Positions 11,701 to 26,700 are shown, counted from the stretch's first letter. The stretch: DNA of 64,000 bases from Okapia johnstoni (GCA_024291935.2 CM044308.1:118322501-118386500), one strand, 5' to 3'. The notes: generated from the letters alone by a model not told the origin. A program made the numbers and translations.

Positions 11701-14700
11701 TCATCATAAAATTTATTTTCCATTTAAAAATTATAAACATCCTCGTAGGTACAAAGTGGAATTTCACGTGGTTTTGAGTTGCATTTCCTTAAACATAACT
11801 TGTACCTATAAAACTTACCTAATAAATTTGTCCTTCCTTCCTCTGGAGGTAGCTGGTCGTTAAGTCCCCAGAAAAGAGTGACATACCATAGGATAAGGAA
11901 CAACGTTAAATTAAAACGTGACATATGGTGGCCCAAGACTGGGACAGAAAGAATATTTCAACAGTTCTCTATATGATGAAATCTACTCTCTAGATGGGAA
12001 TACTAAACTCTACCAAAAGTTTTGGCTGATGAATATCCAATGATCCACTTGAGGCAAATCTGAAACCTTAGTTTTTTTTTTTGGTAAAGACAGTATAACT
12101 CATCTTCAATGGAAGGCAATATTCCAAATCTCTGTGATGGGGCGAGGAATGGGGCGTGGGGTGTGGGGGGGTGGGAAGAGAGACAGAGAGAAAGGAAGAA
12201 AAGCGGAAAGGAAAAGGAAGGAAAAAACTACTTTTCAGAATGTTTCATTAACATCTATAGTGACCTTTAATTATCTTCAACACGAATAAGAATATTAACT
12301 TCTTTCCTGAAATCTGGTAAGCAGTATTAATGGCTAGCTTGGGTAGAAAGCATAAAAGGGAGAGATGAAAAGAGATACCAGAAATGATAGGATAAAAGTA
12401 GCATTGCAACTTAAACAGCTCTAAAAGAAGAGACATTAAATGTCTATGAGCACTAATATATGCTTTAAAAAAAAGAATTTATTTATTTATTATTGTGGCT
12501 ATGCTGGGCTATTTTGCTCCCAGCCAGTGCTTATTCTTAGCTGCAAGTGGAGGCGAGGGCTACTCTCTTATTGCAGTGCACACGGCGCTTCTCATTGTGG
12601 GGAGACTTTTCTTGTTGGCGAGCATGGCCTCTAGGGTGTGTGGGGCTTCAAGTAGTTGTGGCAATGCAGAAAACAGTAGCTGTGGCCCACAAGCTTATGA
12701 TGGGTGCCTTTGGCAAAAAACATACTACAATATTGTAAAGTAATTAGCCCCCAACTAAAATAAAAAAAAAAAAGAAAAAAAAAAAAATAAATATCTTAAC
12801 CCAATCCCTTGGTTAGGAAGCTAATTTAATAAAAACACTTCATTATGTGATTTATTTGGAGAAACAGGGTGCTACCATAAAGATTACATTAAAATGGAAA
12901 CATACTGTTACCCAGTAACAATATATTTCAGATGTCAGAAATTGTAACTATTTAATGAAAATATACACAGACTGTACCTATAAACTTACCTAATAATTTG
13001 TCCTTCCTCTTCTGGAGTAGCTGGTCGTAAGCCCAGAACTATGTGACATACCTAGATATAAAACGGTAAAATTAAACTTCATTGGTGCCAATGACTGGAC
13101 TATAGAATATTTCACATTCTCTATATAAGATCTACTCTCTAGATAGGAATCTAAACTAGCAAAAGTTTTTGGCTGATGAATTACCAATGATCCACTTGAG
13201 CAAATCTGAACTTTAGTTTTTTTTTTTTTTAAAGAAATAAATCATTTCAATGGAAGCAATTTCCAAATCTCTGTGATGGGGCAGGATGGGCGGGGGGGTG
13301 GGGGGGTGGGAAGAGAGACAGAGAGAAAGGAAGAAAAGCGGAAAGAAAGGAAGGAAAAAACTACTTTTCAGAATGTTTCATTAACACTATATACCTTAAT
13401 TATCTCACACAGAGAATATTATCTTCTTTCCTGAAATCTGAAGAGCATATTATGGCACTTGGGTAGAAAGATAAAGGGGAGATGAAAAGGATACCAGAAA
13501 TGAAGGATAAAGGTAGCATTTCAACTTAAACAGCTCTAAGAAGAACATTAATGCTATGAGCACTAAATATGCTTTTAAAAAAAGAATTTATTTATTTATT
13601 TTTGGCTATGCTGGGCCTTTGTTGCTGCCAGGGCTTTTTCTAGCTGCAGTGAGCGAGGGCTACTCTCTTATGCAGTGCACGGGCTTCTCATTGTGGGTGA
13701 CTTTTCTTGTTGCGGAGCATGGCCTCTAGGGTGTGTGGGCTTCAGTAGTTGTGGCATGCAGAAACAGTAGCTGTGGCCCACAAGCTTAGTTGCTCCATGG
13801 AATGTGGAATCTTCCCAGACCAGGGATCGAACCTGTGTCTCCTGCATTAGCAGGCAAATTCTTTTTTTCTGGCAGGCAAATTCTTAACCATTGGATCACC
13901 ACGGAAGTTCTAAGTATGCTTTTTAAGGCTCATTTTCGCCTCAATTTATTTGCCTTCTCTAAATCATTATAAAAGATGTGATTCCCTGCCCCCTCCAACA
14001 TTTTATCATGAAAAATTTCAAAAATACAGAAAAGTTGAAAGAATTTTACACTGAACACCTCATATTCATTACCTAATTCTGAAATTAACATTTTATTATA
14101 CTTCATCTATCCATCCCTCAATTCATCTATTAAACCATCTTAATTTTTGCATGCATTTCAAAGTAAGTCATAGATATTAGTACAGTCAGCCTGCCTGTTT
14201 ATAATTTTGTTTACCTTTTGAGGTAAAATTTACTTAACATTACACAATTAGGTTTATGAGAAATATCCATTTATCAATCAATAGTTTATTCTTTTATTGT
14301 TGAGACAATACTTTTTAAAGGTTTTTTAAATTGAAGTATACTTGATTTATAATGTTGTGTTAGTTTCACACGTATAGCAAAGTGATAAAACTGAGCAAAG
14401 TTCAGTGACTTTTCACAAAGTAAACACACCCATGTAACCTTCATCCAGTCAAGAAACAGAACATTGCTACCTCCCCCAAAGTTCCACTTTGAGTTCCTTC
14501 CCAGACACTACAGCACCCTTTGATGTATTCACTACCCTGAATTCCACTACCATGGATTGCTTTTTGTCTGCTTTTGAGTTTTCTGGTCCAGTCTTTTCCA
14601 TTCCATGTTATGTAAGATTCCTTGATGTGGCTGTGTGTAGCAGTAATAAACCATGTGTATGCAAGTATCACCATTTACTTTTACATATTTATTGCTGACA

Positions 14701-17700
14701 GGTAGTTAGGTCATTTTCTGTTTGGGGCTATAATAAGAAGTGATTATAAGAACTTATTCTGACTCTGAGGGAGAAGGTGAGGGTGGGACGTTCTGGGACA
14801 ATAGCATTGAAACATGTATATTATCATATGTGAAACAGAACACCATTCCATGTTCTATGCATGAGACAAATGCTCAGGGCTGGGGCAATGGGATGACCCA
14901 GAGGGATGGGATGGGGAGGGAGGTGGGAGGAGGGTTCAGGATGGGGAACACACGTAAACCCATGGCTGATTCATGTCAATGTATGGCAAAAACTACTACA
15001 ATATTGTAAAGTAATTAGCCCCCAACTAAAATAAATAAATTTATTAAAAAAAAAAGAATAAAAATTATCCATAATTAAAAAAAAAAAAGAACTTACTCTA
15101 TGTCTTTTGGGGCTCAGATATACAAGTTTCTATCGAGTATATATAAAAACAGCCAATACTTGTAAGAATTTATATTCCTTCTGGCAATGTGAAAGAGTTA
15201 CACTTTATTATCTTCAACAATGCTTCATTATCACTTCAAGGCTAACCATTCTAGTGGATGTCTAATGGTACTCCAAGTACAATTTTAATATGTATTTTCA
15301 TTATGACTAAAGAAGTTAGCCCCCTTTCATAATTATTAGCTATTTGGATATTCTCTTTTGTGAAGCACCCATTCAAGTTTTTTGTACATGTTAATATTAA
15401 GCTTCTGCCTTGTTTTCCATTGATTTTTGTTCTTTGTATGCCCTAGATGGGCTTCCCAGGTGGTGCTAGTGGTAAAAAACATGCCTGCCAATGCATGGGA
15501 TGTAACAGACACTGGTTCGATCCCTGGGTCAGGAAGATTCCCCTGGAGAAGGGCATGGCAACCCACTCCAGTATTCTTGATTGGAGAGTTCCATGGACAC
15601 AGGAACCTGGTGGGCTATAGTCCATGGGGTCAAAAAGAGTTGAACACGACTGAGCAACTAGCATACACATGCTCCACACACAAGTCTTTTGCCGGACACA
15701 AGTCTTTTGCTGGACACAAGTAAAGCAAATAAATTCTTATCATTTTCTTTATGGCATCTCTTGAAAAAAAAAGAATGCTTAATTTTACTGAAGTCCAACT
15801 TAAAAAACTTTTCTTTGTGCTTGGCGCTCTCTGTGTCCTGTTTAAGAACTCTTTGCCACCTCAAAGTCATTAAAATAGCTATGCTCTTTTCTAGACACTT
15901 TATTTATTGTTTTACTTTCCAAATTCATTAGAGTTATAATCCAGCTAAAATTACTTTTAAAAAATTTATTTTTTACTGCAGGATAATTGCTTTACAATGC
16001 TGCACTGGCCTCCATTGTACAACAGTGTGAACTAGCCACATTAGTTGCTCAGTTGTGTCTGACTCTTTGCAGCCCCATAGACTGTAGCCCGCCAGGCTCC
16101 TCTGTCCATGGAATTCTCCAGGCAAGAATACTGGAGTGGACAGCCATTCCCTTCTCCAGGGAATCTTCCTGACTCAGGGATCGAACCTGGGTCTCTTGCA
16201 TCACAGGCAGATTCTTCACTGTCTAAGCCACCAGGGAAGCCCAAATCAGTCATAATTACACATACAGCCCTTCCATCCTAAGCCTCCCTTCCTGCTCCCA
16301 TCCCACCCTTATAGGTCATCACAGAGTACCAGGTGAGCTCCCTGTGCTATACCGCAGCCTCTCACCAGTCATCTATTTTATACTTGACAGTGTATATACG
16401 TCAATGTTACTTTCTCAATTCATCCTACCCTCTCCTTCCCCTGCTGTGGCACAATTCTGTTCTCTACATCTGCATCTCTATTGCTTCCCTGCAAACAGGT
16501 TCATCAGTGCTGTTTTTCTGGATTCCATATATATGTGTTAATATACAATATTTGTTTTTCTCTGACTTACTTCACTTTGTGTAACAGGATCTAAAATTAT
16601 TTTTCATGTAATGGGGTGAATAATGATGCATAGTTTTTCCCATAAGAATACTAATTAATCCAGTACCACTTACTGGAAAGACTACTCCTTATCTGCAACG
16701 CAATGTCTTCTTTGTTATAAATCAAGTGATCACACCTACATAGGTCTGTGTAAGAACTCTCAATGTTGTTCCATTGGTTGGTCTAACTTTATGCAGACAT
16801 CACACTGTTGTAACACTGTTGATATGGTATAAAAAGTTCTAATATCTGGTAATATAAATCCATTGTTCCTGAATTTCTTCTTTGCTATATTTTTGACCCT
16901 CGGACTTCCCTGTGTACTTAGAATCCTCTGGTCAAGTGCTACAAAAATCTCAATGACAACAATGAGCTTCTGGGGATTCTGATTTTGAGTGCACAGATCT
17001 TTAAATCAACTGAAGGGGAACTGACACATTTAACACATTGAGCCTTCCAACCCATAAATATGGGTTATCTCCCTCTGTACTGGATTTTTATTACTGTTGT
17101 AATAAATTATCACAAAATTTATACCTTAAAACAACACAAATTTATTATCTTACAGTTATTCAGGTCAAAAGTAAGGTACAGATCTCTCCAGGCTAAAAAA
17201 AGATGGCAAACAGGGTGGTATTCCTTTCTGGAGGTCAAAGGAAGAATATGCTTCCTTCTGTTTTCCAGTGTCTAAAATTCACCCACGATCCTATGCTCAT
17301 GGCCCTTTCTCTATCTTCAAAGCTAGCAGATCTGCACCTGTCTAGCCCTACACTTCCAGTGCCATCTCTTTTTCCCTGACCATAGCTGGGAAAGGTTTTC
17401 CACTTCTAAGGACTCATGTGATTAGACTGGACCCATCTGGATAATTCAGGCCAATCTGTTTACACATATATTAAGTGAACACAAAGTTTTAAAAGCATGC
17501 CTAAATATGGGATAAAGTGAGCACGGTAAAATGTAATGCTAAAAGTTAGATGATGGGTAAATGGGTACTCAATGAAAAAAAAATCTTTCAACTGTTTAAT
17601 ATAATGCTGGAAACACTGACATACAAAAACAAATCTCAACCATATGCTTATTTATAAATTAGAATCACAGGAAAATACTGTCACTGCAAGTCGCTGATAA

Positions 17701-20700
17701 GCACGAGAAAATAGTCAAGGCAATACAAAAATTCAAAATGCTTTGCTATGTGAGAACTACAGGATGACACAAATACAAACTCAAGTGGTCAAAATGTTTA
17801 TATAATTAATTATGACTTAAAATTTGAGAATATTATTTTAAGTGAGATTAAAAAAAGAGCTCATCAATTTTCATATTACCAAGTAAGTATTTTTGTTTAC
17901 AGTAGTGATTTATATTACTGTTGTACATTTTTTATTTTCCAAAGCCATCAACTTCAATTCCTGTTGAAAACTGATAGTGGAGTAGCTGATTGATTTAAAT
18001 GGATATTGTAAGTGTATCAGATTGCATATGCTTTAAATATACATTAGTTAGTAATTACCCATCAGGAAGAGTTCAGTTTCCATTTATTCTAACAGTTATG
18101 TCATAGACCTCTTTATTTATAATGGAAGATCATGATAAAGACAAAGATACCAAACTTTTCTGACTTTCACAGGGGTGCTTTTACAAGGAAAGGAAAATAA
18201 GGAGAATCTAAACTATCACTATTAAGTCAACTTACATATTTATGAAAAACTATGAAAAATGGAAACCATTAACTATTTTTTTAAATGGGAGCAAGAGAAC
18301 TACTTTAGCTGGGAAAACAGTTAAAATCTGGCTGCTCCTTCCTAGCAGCTATTCTTTCTTCCTTCTCCTTTGATCTTTTTTGGACCTTATAAAGAATTAG
18401 AAAAAAAAAAAAAGAAATAATTTTGCATGTAAGATAATCTCTTAACTGGAAAGATTGCATATTTTGTGAAAAATTTATAGGTGCCTATTTATGAACCATT
18501 TCTGTTCCATGGCCTTATTAGGAGGGGTCTTTGAAGAAAAGTGCAATTATAATGGCTTTGACAATTTAAGTTATCCTCTGTGTCTACATTCTGCTCTATC
18601 ATGAGTTTTAAGATAAACATAATCAGTTATATTCCACTTTCCTAACTTCTCAGGACTTTGAGAAACTTCAGTAGGCATTCATGCTTTATCTCACCACCTC
18701 ATGCTTTATGTCACCATCTTTCAGGTGGTATACAGGATAATGTAGTTCTTTTTATAATATATGGTTTTGTAGCTTAGATGCAGTAACTACTACATAATGG
18801 AAAAGATGCAGAACTACTGGTATCACTGCTCTCTGTAGCTCTCATTTACCTTAAACATACCTGAAAAAGTAGATTCAAAAATTCATTGGCAAGAACATTT
18901 TTCACACTCCAGATCTGATAGTCTTCTAGACTAAGATGACCCATCTGAAAGAGAAACAGTATTTTAAAAGATCTCATTTTAAGAATGCCCTCATTTTTTG
19001 AGTAAAATCTGGTTTATTAAACTTTTAATGATTATTTGTCTGAAAGAAATCCAACAATTTAAGGCAGGTGCTATCTGTTCATCTGAGAAGTAGGCCAGCC
19101 AGGATAAGTTTAAAAGTAACGAAACTTCATTAAAGTAGTCAATGGCAATGAGGACAATTTATCACCAACCATCTTCCTTCAACAATACCTGGGAAATAAC
19201 TCACATTATCTTCTGGTTCAAAGGTTACCTATGGAACCTGCAAAAGGCCCCAGGTAGGGAAAATGAAGTATTTTCTAATTTTGAAAGCATTTTTACAGAC
19301 TCTGGATTATGTGTTTTGATTCTAATAATTTTCTAAGACCTCCTTCTTAGAAATATCTAGCAACTTAATCAGAGTTCTTAGAGACTGAAAAGAACTTAAT
19401 AAAAATTAAAAATGAGTATCTATATTACATTTCCCTAAAAAACAATTTAATGTTACTCTTTTGAGTAAAACAATATTTTTTTGGTTTCAAAGTGTACCAA
19501 AAATTACATTTTTCATACATTCTGTATGAAAATCATAGCAAGCTACAGGAGAAAACCTATTATAATACCCCTAACTAATAAATGTTGTCAAACTAAGTTC
19601 AGGAATTTATTCTTTGTAAAGTACATGCTTATTTCTATTACATAGTTATTCTGGGTGCTATTAAAGAACTCAGCAGAGACCTTTACCAATATTACTTTAG
19701 AAATTTTGTAAAAGAATGTATGCATCCAGATTAAGATAGTAATTTCCATCATCTCCTTCCCAGTTGAATCACTCATCTGCAAAACCACTGTTATAACACC
19801 TATTACCATTTTCTGGTTTTGTCTCCATTCTCCAACTTCACATAAATGGAATCATACAATGTGTTTTCATTTTTCCAGCATTTCCTTTGCTCAGTACAAG
19901 GTTAGCCTTTCTATAACTTATTAAAATGGGAGAAATAAAGATTATAAGCTGTAGATGGCAAGGGTTGTGTTCACTTAATTTCTATAACATGTCTACTTTA
20001 TAAAATATAAACGTTTTTATGTATTTAACACTTCAGTGGAGTTGTTTAAAGATGGAATGGGCTGTGCTTGCTTTGACAGCACATATACTAAAATTGGAAA
20101 TATGGAATGGGCTATCTTTAGAGACAACTTGGAGGGACTGTAACCACTGGTCCAAGTAAGTACTTGGTTGAGACAATGTATGAGAGATTTAAATAGGTAT
20201 ACAAGCTATATATACCAATTCAAAGTATGAGGTATTTTTAGAAAAAAAATCAGTCCAAGCTGGACTCACCTTTGTGGTGTCATGTGCATTCAATATGCCT
20301 TCTACAATGTCACATAGATCCATGTGTAATTCCTGTAAAAACAGAAACCCAAAGAAGTAATTAGAAAAAAGCAGGTATCATTTTTATTAGTCAGTGACTA
20401 AGTATATGATGTTGGGCTTCTCTGGTGGCTCAGAGGTAAAGAATCTGCCTGCCAATGCAGAAGACATGGGTTCAGTCCCTTGGTTGGGAAGATTCTATGG
20501 AGAAGGAAATGACCACCCACTTCAGTATTGGTGCGTGGGAGATCCTATGGACAGAGGAGCCTAGTCAGGCTACAGTCCATGGGGTTACAAAAGAGTCAGA
20601 CACAACTTAGCGACCAAACAACAATAACAAAAGTATATGATATTTTGGTCAAATATTTACAATACATTCAGTTTATTAAATTTTCTAAGGCAAATTCTCC

Positions 20701-23700
20701 TCCCAATTTTGTACTTTTAACTATAGATATTTTGAGTAGCATAATATAGCAACTAGAAGTCAGAGCAAATCCTTTATTCTTGATCTCTTAAAAAATTTTT
20801 TTCACTCCATTTTCCTGTTGGCGTGAAGTTTACATGCACCAAAATGTATACAATCAGAATTTACCGGGATATCATTGGTGCGGTTGTCCTTCCAGACTTC
20901 TAAGAGTGCAACCACCATGTTTCTCAGTTCAACCCTGGAGAGAACTCCATCACGGTCAACATCAAACACCTTGAAGCAAACTAAACAAAAGAAACTCTTT
21001 TGGAGGGAAGTCACTTTTATACTCTGAAGTACAATACATATTACTAGAAGCTCCCCTAGTAAAATTACTAAGTTTCTCAAGCAAGTATATTCTGGATTAA
21101 GTTCTCATCTGGAGCAGACTATGTCATGGAAGTCCTCTGAACTTGTAGGGCTTCTTGCACACATTTCTAAGTCTCTCTCTCCAAATGATTAGCCAGGCTG
21201 GAGAACCCTATCCTTTCCCCAAATCTAGAGCTAAATTCCTTATAAACTGAAAAATATTAATAAGAGCCAAGTTACTATACATTATCTTGCAGATTTTGAG
21301 GTGGTAATTCAGGCCTTTAATTTCCAATATTTATAACTGATCATTTCAGAGTTGATTCTCACAATGCTGAAAATATTCCATCTACATTAAGAATCAACAA
21401 CAAGCTGGTACATTTGGCCCTCCATACCCATGGGTTCCACATTCCCAGATTCAACCACAAAACAAAAATATATAAAAATTAAAAAAAAAACTTCAGAAAG
21501 TTCCCAAGAGTAAAACTTGAATTTGCCACACACTGGTAACTATTTACATAGCATCTACATTGTATTTACAACTATTTACATTGCATTAGGTATTATAAGT
21601 AACCTAGAGATGATTTAAAGTACATAAGAATATGTACGTAGGTTATATGCAAACACTATGCCATTTTATATAAGGACTTGAGTATTCATGGATTTTGGTG
21701 TCCGAGGGGGTCCCAGAACCAACTCCCAGCTGATACTGAGAGATAACCATACAAAGATTTTCCCTCTCCAGTGTAATTAAAGGCACATTCAATATTTTTT
21801 TTTTGCCAAAAAACAAGTTCAACTCTTCAATTTTTTGTTTATATACAACAGGCTAACAATTAGAAATACTAACATTTGCTAATTAACATCAAATGAATCA
21901 CTCTAGCTTATTAACTTGCACTAGCAAAAACCAATTTTTTTAAGGCAATAATAAACCTCAACTGAGAAGCAAAGATGTCAGTCTTTTTATTTAGTATTTG
22001 AACTTTAATGGAAACAAATAATCTATCATAAACTCACGTTGGAACAATGGTATACCATACCAAAGAAGAAAAGAGAAATCTAACAAGTAGCATATCCAAA
22101 ATAGGCAACATTTGTGAAACTGTATTTTTGAAAGACACAGAGATAATGACTTTTGCAAATATATTAGAATTAGATTCCAATTAAATGTAAACTGTTACAT
22201 TTTCTCAAACATGGTTAAGATTTATTAAAGTAATATACTAATGCTTATAAATTAAGGCATAACATTTTTAGCTAGGTTTAAAAGACTTTTAGTATTTAAT
22301 AAAATTGTGTTTTGATCATAAATTTCATTTTGTTAATAAAATATTAATATATAGAAGTGACAGAAAATAAATTATAATTCAAGTCATGTAAGACACAAAA
22401 TTTTCTATACAGACTACCAGAAAATATTTTCTAAATGCTTAACATTTTCAAAGATATCATGATCGATGTAGTTCATTTATTATGAACTGCACCTTCATTT
22501 GGAAAATCAACCCCGTTACTAATGACAAAGATTCCAAATCATTCCACAGTTAAAAAAACAAAAAAAAAAATGACTAAATCCTTACAGTGACCTCACTAGA
22601 ACTTCAACATAGATATCTGCCAAAGTAATGAAAATTTAAGCCTTAATCCACAGATGATTTCTACATGAATGAATGCTAATATTTTTCTCTGTATCATTTG
22701 CAAATTTTGTGACAATGTTTAACACACTCACATTTTTGTCTTTCAGCCAGAGGTCCTCTGCAACAGGCTGATAACCCACAGGATATCTCCTTAAAATCTA
22801 TGTGATTGTCACGATTTTCATCAAAAGCATTAAACAAACCTGTAAAATAGGAAAAGACAACATAAATCAGAACCACAAATTTCCTAATATTAATGACATG
22901 TTTATGAAAGGAGGCATGACTTTTTCCCATAAACTACTAAATTAAAAGTAAAAGTTTATTAGTAGTTCCTACTGTCTCAGAAAGTATTTTTTTTTCCTGA
23001 TATAATTATAAAACTTCACTTTTTAACAGAAAATACATTACTATCATTTAGTGTTTGGTTCTGTTTGCCTGCCTGTCTCTATCTTATACTAAATCCTATA
23101 GCTAAAAATGACTATAGTATCTAAAAAATAAAAACAAATTTAAAAAATTAAGAGCTGAAGAAAAAAAAAAAAGCCAGAGACCACAACTATCCTTATTTGG
23201 AAAGAATGAGAAGAAAAAGGAAAAAAGAAGAAAAGTTGAACTGTATATCAAAGATATACTGTGCTGTTATTAATAAGCTCTATTAAGCTCTTTCATGAGG
23301 CAAAGAAAAATAATACACTATAAGAGAAAGAAATTCTGTATTGTAGTCTTCTTTGTGCTACTTAATATTATAAATATTTTAAATTTCAGAAATAAAAGGA
23401 AATTTATAATATAATCTTGTGGTTTTCAAACTTTTTATAAAACATAGAAATGAAATAATTTTGTTTTCAAATAAAATGACTTATCATTCTCTAGTTCTAA
23501 AAAGGTTAAAAACACAACTGCACTTCTGAAGTAGGTGATGTCCTATCTGTTCTGGTTCCCCTAACAGGTATTTCTGAAACACACTGGGAATGTGGAGAAT
23601 ACAGATAGTCTACAAGACTCTACTTCTGTGTCCTCAGTTTAAAGAGTAGGAAAATCAAAGCTAAGGAGGAGTTAAACGACTTGCCAAAAGAAAAGTTTAA

Positions 23701-26700
23701 AAAGGTCTGAACCAGAAGAAAAACCCAAGTATTCAGACTCCACATGTGGTTTTTGTGATATCACCTGACAACTACTCTTTACATTTCCATCTTTTTAAGT
23801 GATAGCAATGAGAAATTTAGGCCTAAGTGGGGACTATAGATACGCTCCAGTCCAGTGGTTTCCTAATCTTTTTTTGGGTGGGGGAAGGAGTGATACTACA
23901 GTGGAACCTTTTTCTTTTTTTTCATTTTTGCTGTGCAACGCACAGGATCCTACTTCTCAACCAGAAATTGAACCCAGGCCCTTGGCAGTGAAATCGAGGA
24001 GTCCTAACTGCTGGACCGTCAGGGAATTCCCCAGTGAACCTTCTTATGTGAAAGAAAAATTGTGGAGGTTCTCGAGCTGAGGAAGAGGAGGGGCTGTATG
24101 TGGAAGTCCAGAGCTTTCCTGCTTAGTGGCCACCTCCCTAATCCCTGCACTATAGGAGTGAGTTTCTGAGGCACCCATAGGAGTACAGTTTCATAACCAC
24201 TGTCATGGTAAAAACATTTTATATGTGAGAATATACAGGTGAGAGGGAGGCTTCCCAGGTGGCCCTAGTGGTAAAGAACCTGCCTGTCAATGCAGGAGCC
24301 ACAAGAGAACCTACTTTGGTCCCCGGGTTGGGAAGATTCCCTGGAGGACAGCATGGCAACCCACTCCAGTATTCTTGCCTGGAGAATCCCATGGGCAGAG
24401 GAGCCTGGCGGGCTACAGTCCATGGGGTCAAAGAGGCGAACATGACTGAGCGACTAATTAGCACATACGTACAGATGAGAGAGCTAAACTGACTTATGCA
24501 AGATTACATAAGTAGAATAGGATGCTCACGACTATAATCTTAATTCCCAATTTAATTTTCCTCCCCACCGAACTATTTACAAGAAACCTGCAAACCTATA
24601 ACATTATGGCGTTTTAGAGTTAAGATGTATTGGTTAGAAATAAAAGATGGTCTCATGTGTGTTTAGCAAGGAACATCATAGAAACAGAATGATTCCTACC
24701 TTCACTTAGAGATGGACGAATTGGTGGTGAAACCAATGGGCCAAATGTCTCTAAATCGAATCGTCCAGTTCGGGATTGAGCCTTCAGCAACCAATAGCGT
24801 TTCTCCAGATCAATGATGTCTGATTCCTCCACTGAGGGTCAAATCAAACAAGATCATAAAACCTCAGTCTTCTCTTCTAGGCAGTTAGTTAGCTCATCTT
24901 GGTAATTCAACTTCTAAGGATATATTTTAATTTCCCAGTTATACTGCTAAAAACTACCTAAAACAAAACTCTGAAAGACAAACATATTATACCTAAAATG
25001 AAATTAAAAGTAAGTCAAATTAACATAAAACAGGTTTTAAAATGGATTTTTTTTCCCCGGTAGGCTCTTTGAAGTCCAATATGTAAAATAGTAAACAACT
25101 GAGATGTTTCATTCTGGTTTCCCACAACATTTTTATCTGTACTGGTAACAGTCAATCTCTATCCTGGGTTTGATGATTTTATACACACATATGTATATAC
25201 ATATATTCTCTCCTGGCTATACTGTAAACATCCTAACAGAAGGATTCCATGTCTGATTCATCCTGTTGATATGGTAACTACTTACACATTCAATACTTAT
25301 TAAAGAAATGAAAAGGAACAGATAAAAGATGTTAAAAGTAAGGAAGTTCTCTTTGATGTTCACCTGAAACTATCACAACACATTGTTAATTGGCTATATC
25401 CCATTATATAATAAAAAGTTAAACGATATATATTAAAAAAACCCCAAATTATGAAGTCAACAAATGAGAAAGAAAGTAGATTAGAATTTATAATGTGATA
25501 GGTAATAGGGGCATCATGAAAACATGAACAGCTTTTTCTCCTCATTCATCAGAAAATGCATTTTGTTTTTTAAAACAATCACAGATAAGCTCTAACTATG
25601 GTTACATTCTATATGTGTGTTTTTTTTTCCTTCCAAGGAACAAAGACTGAAAAAATTATTAGAATTTCAGTGACCTGTAAGGCAATATCAAAAGTACAGC
25701 AAGGTTTCCCTGGTGGCTCAGTGGTAAAAGAGTCTACCTGCCAACGCGGGTTTGATCCATGGTACAGGAAGATCCCACATGTCGTGAAGCAACTAAACAT
25801 ATGTGCCATGACTACTGATCCTGTTCTCCAGAGCCTGTGCTCTGCAACTACTGAATCCTGCTCATTCTAGAGCCCATGTTCCACAACGAGAAGCCACCAC
25901 AACAAGAAGCCCACACACTGCAACTAGAGAGTAGCCCTCACAGCTAGAGAAAAGCCTGTGTAGCAGCAAAGATTCAGCACAGCCAAAAATAAAATAAATA
26001 ACATACATATTATTGGGGTCCCAGAAGAGTGGGCAGAAAATGTTTAAAACAATTAGCAGCTGAAAAATTTTCAAATTTGATAAAAACTGTAATACCATAA
26101 TCCAGAAGTTCAATGAACCCTGTGTAAGAAAAATTCAAAGAAAACCAAACCTAAGATGTAATCAAATTGCTGATAAAGAAAAAAATCTCTAAAGCAGCAT
26201 GAGAGGGGAGACAAAATACATTATAACCAGGGGAATTAAGCAATGATTTCTCTTCAGAAACAAGGCAGCCAGAAGACAATGGGGGCAGGGGGAGGGGAAG
26301 AGGATCAAAAAGGACAAAAAAACCTAAAACTCTATTTATCTCAAATTCTACATCCTATGAAAAATCCTTCAAAAATAAAGGTAAAATAAAGCATTTTTTT
26401 GACAAACAAAAGCTGAGAGAATTCATCAACAGCAGAACTATACTAAAAAGAATATAAAAAGATGTTCTTCAGATTAAGTTAAGTGATACCAGATGGAAAC
26501 CACTATCTATACAAAGGAATGATGAAAACAGGAAATGCTCGGCTCCTAACGTCCATCTGATATCATCAATCATAACAGACTGTGGGTGGGCGTTCAGCTG
26601 CGGCTTTGGTTAGACGAAGTATACCTCTAGTTCAAATGTTCTGAAGGTGAGCTCAGCTTTCTATTCCAGAGAGCCCAGAAACTACTAGTTTTTGAAACTA

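Larger units (their letters stand above)
11801..12697. repeat. Noisy duplicate block (copy 1 of exon and flanking intron)
   Basis: About 897 bases align along their length with the block at 12973-13787, which is about 815 bases. Differences are dominated by single-base and short insertions in this copy, including inside the exon and inside a CHR SINE. The pattern resembles uncorrected long-read sequence patched into an assembly. A true tandem duplication should diverge mostly by substitutions. Confidence 0.8.
12973..13787. repeat. Intact duplicate block (copy 2) with the functional exon
   Basis: Counterpart of the noisy block. It starts at the same tgtacctata sequence, holds the intact exon at its left end, a G-rich tract, a purine-rich stretch (gaaagaaaggaagg) and most of a CHR SINE. 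The match ends at cacaagctta, after which this copy continues into the normal SINE end. Confidence 0.8.

Noticed and set aside
11819..11886. Alternative or mutually exclusive USP32 exon
   Set aside because: Acceptor AG is lost and the exon frame has a stop; the surrounding block shows the same dense insertions, so an artefact is more likely than an alternative exon.
20040..20120. Functional U6 snRNA gene
   Set aside because: Only about 36 bases remain and the flanking duplication marks it as a retroinsertion.
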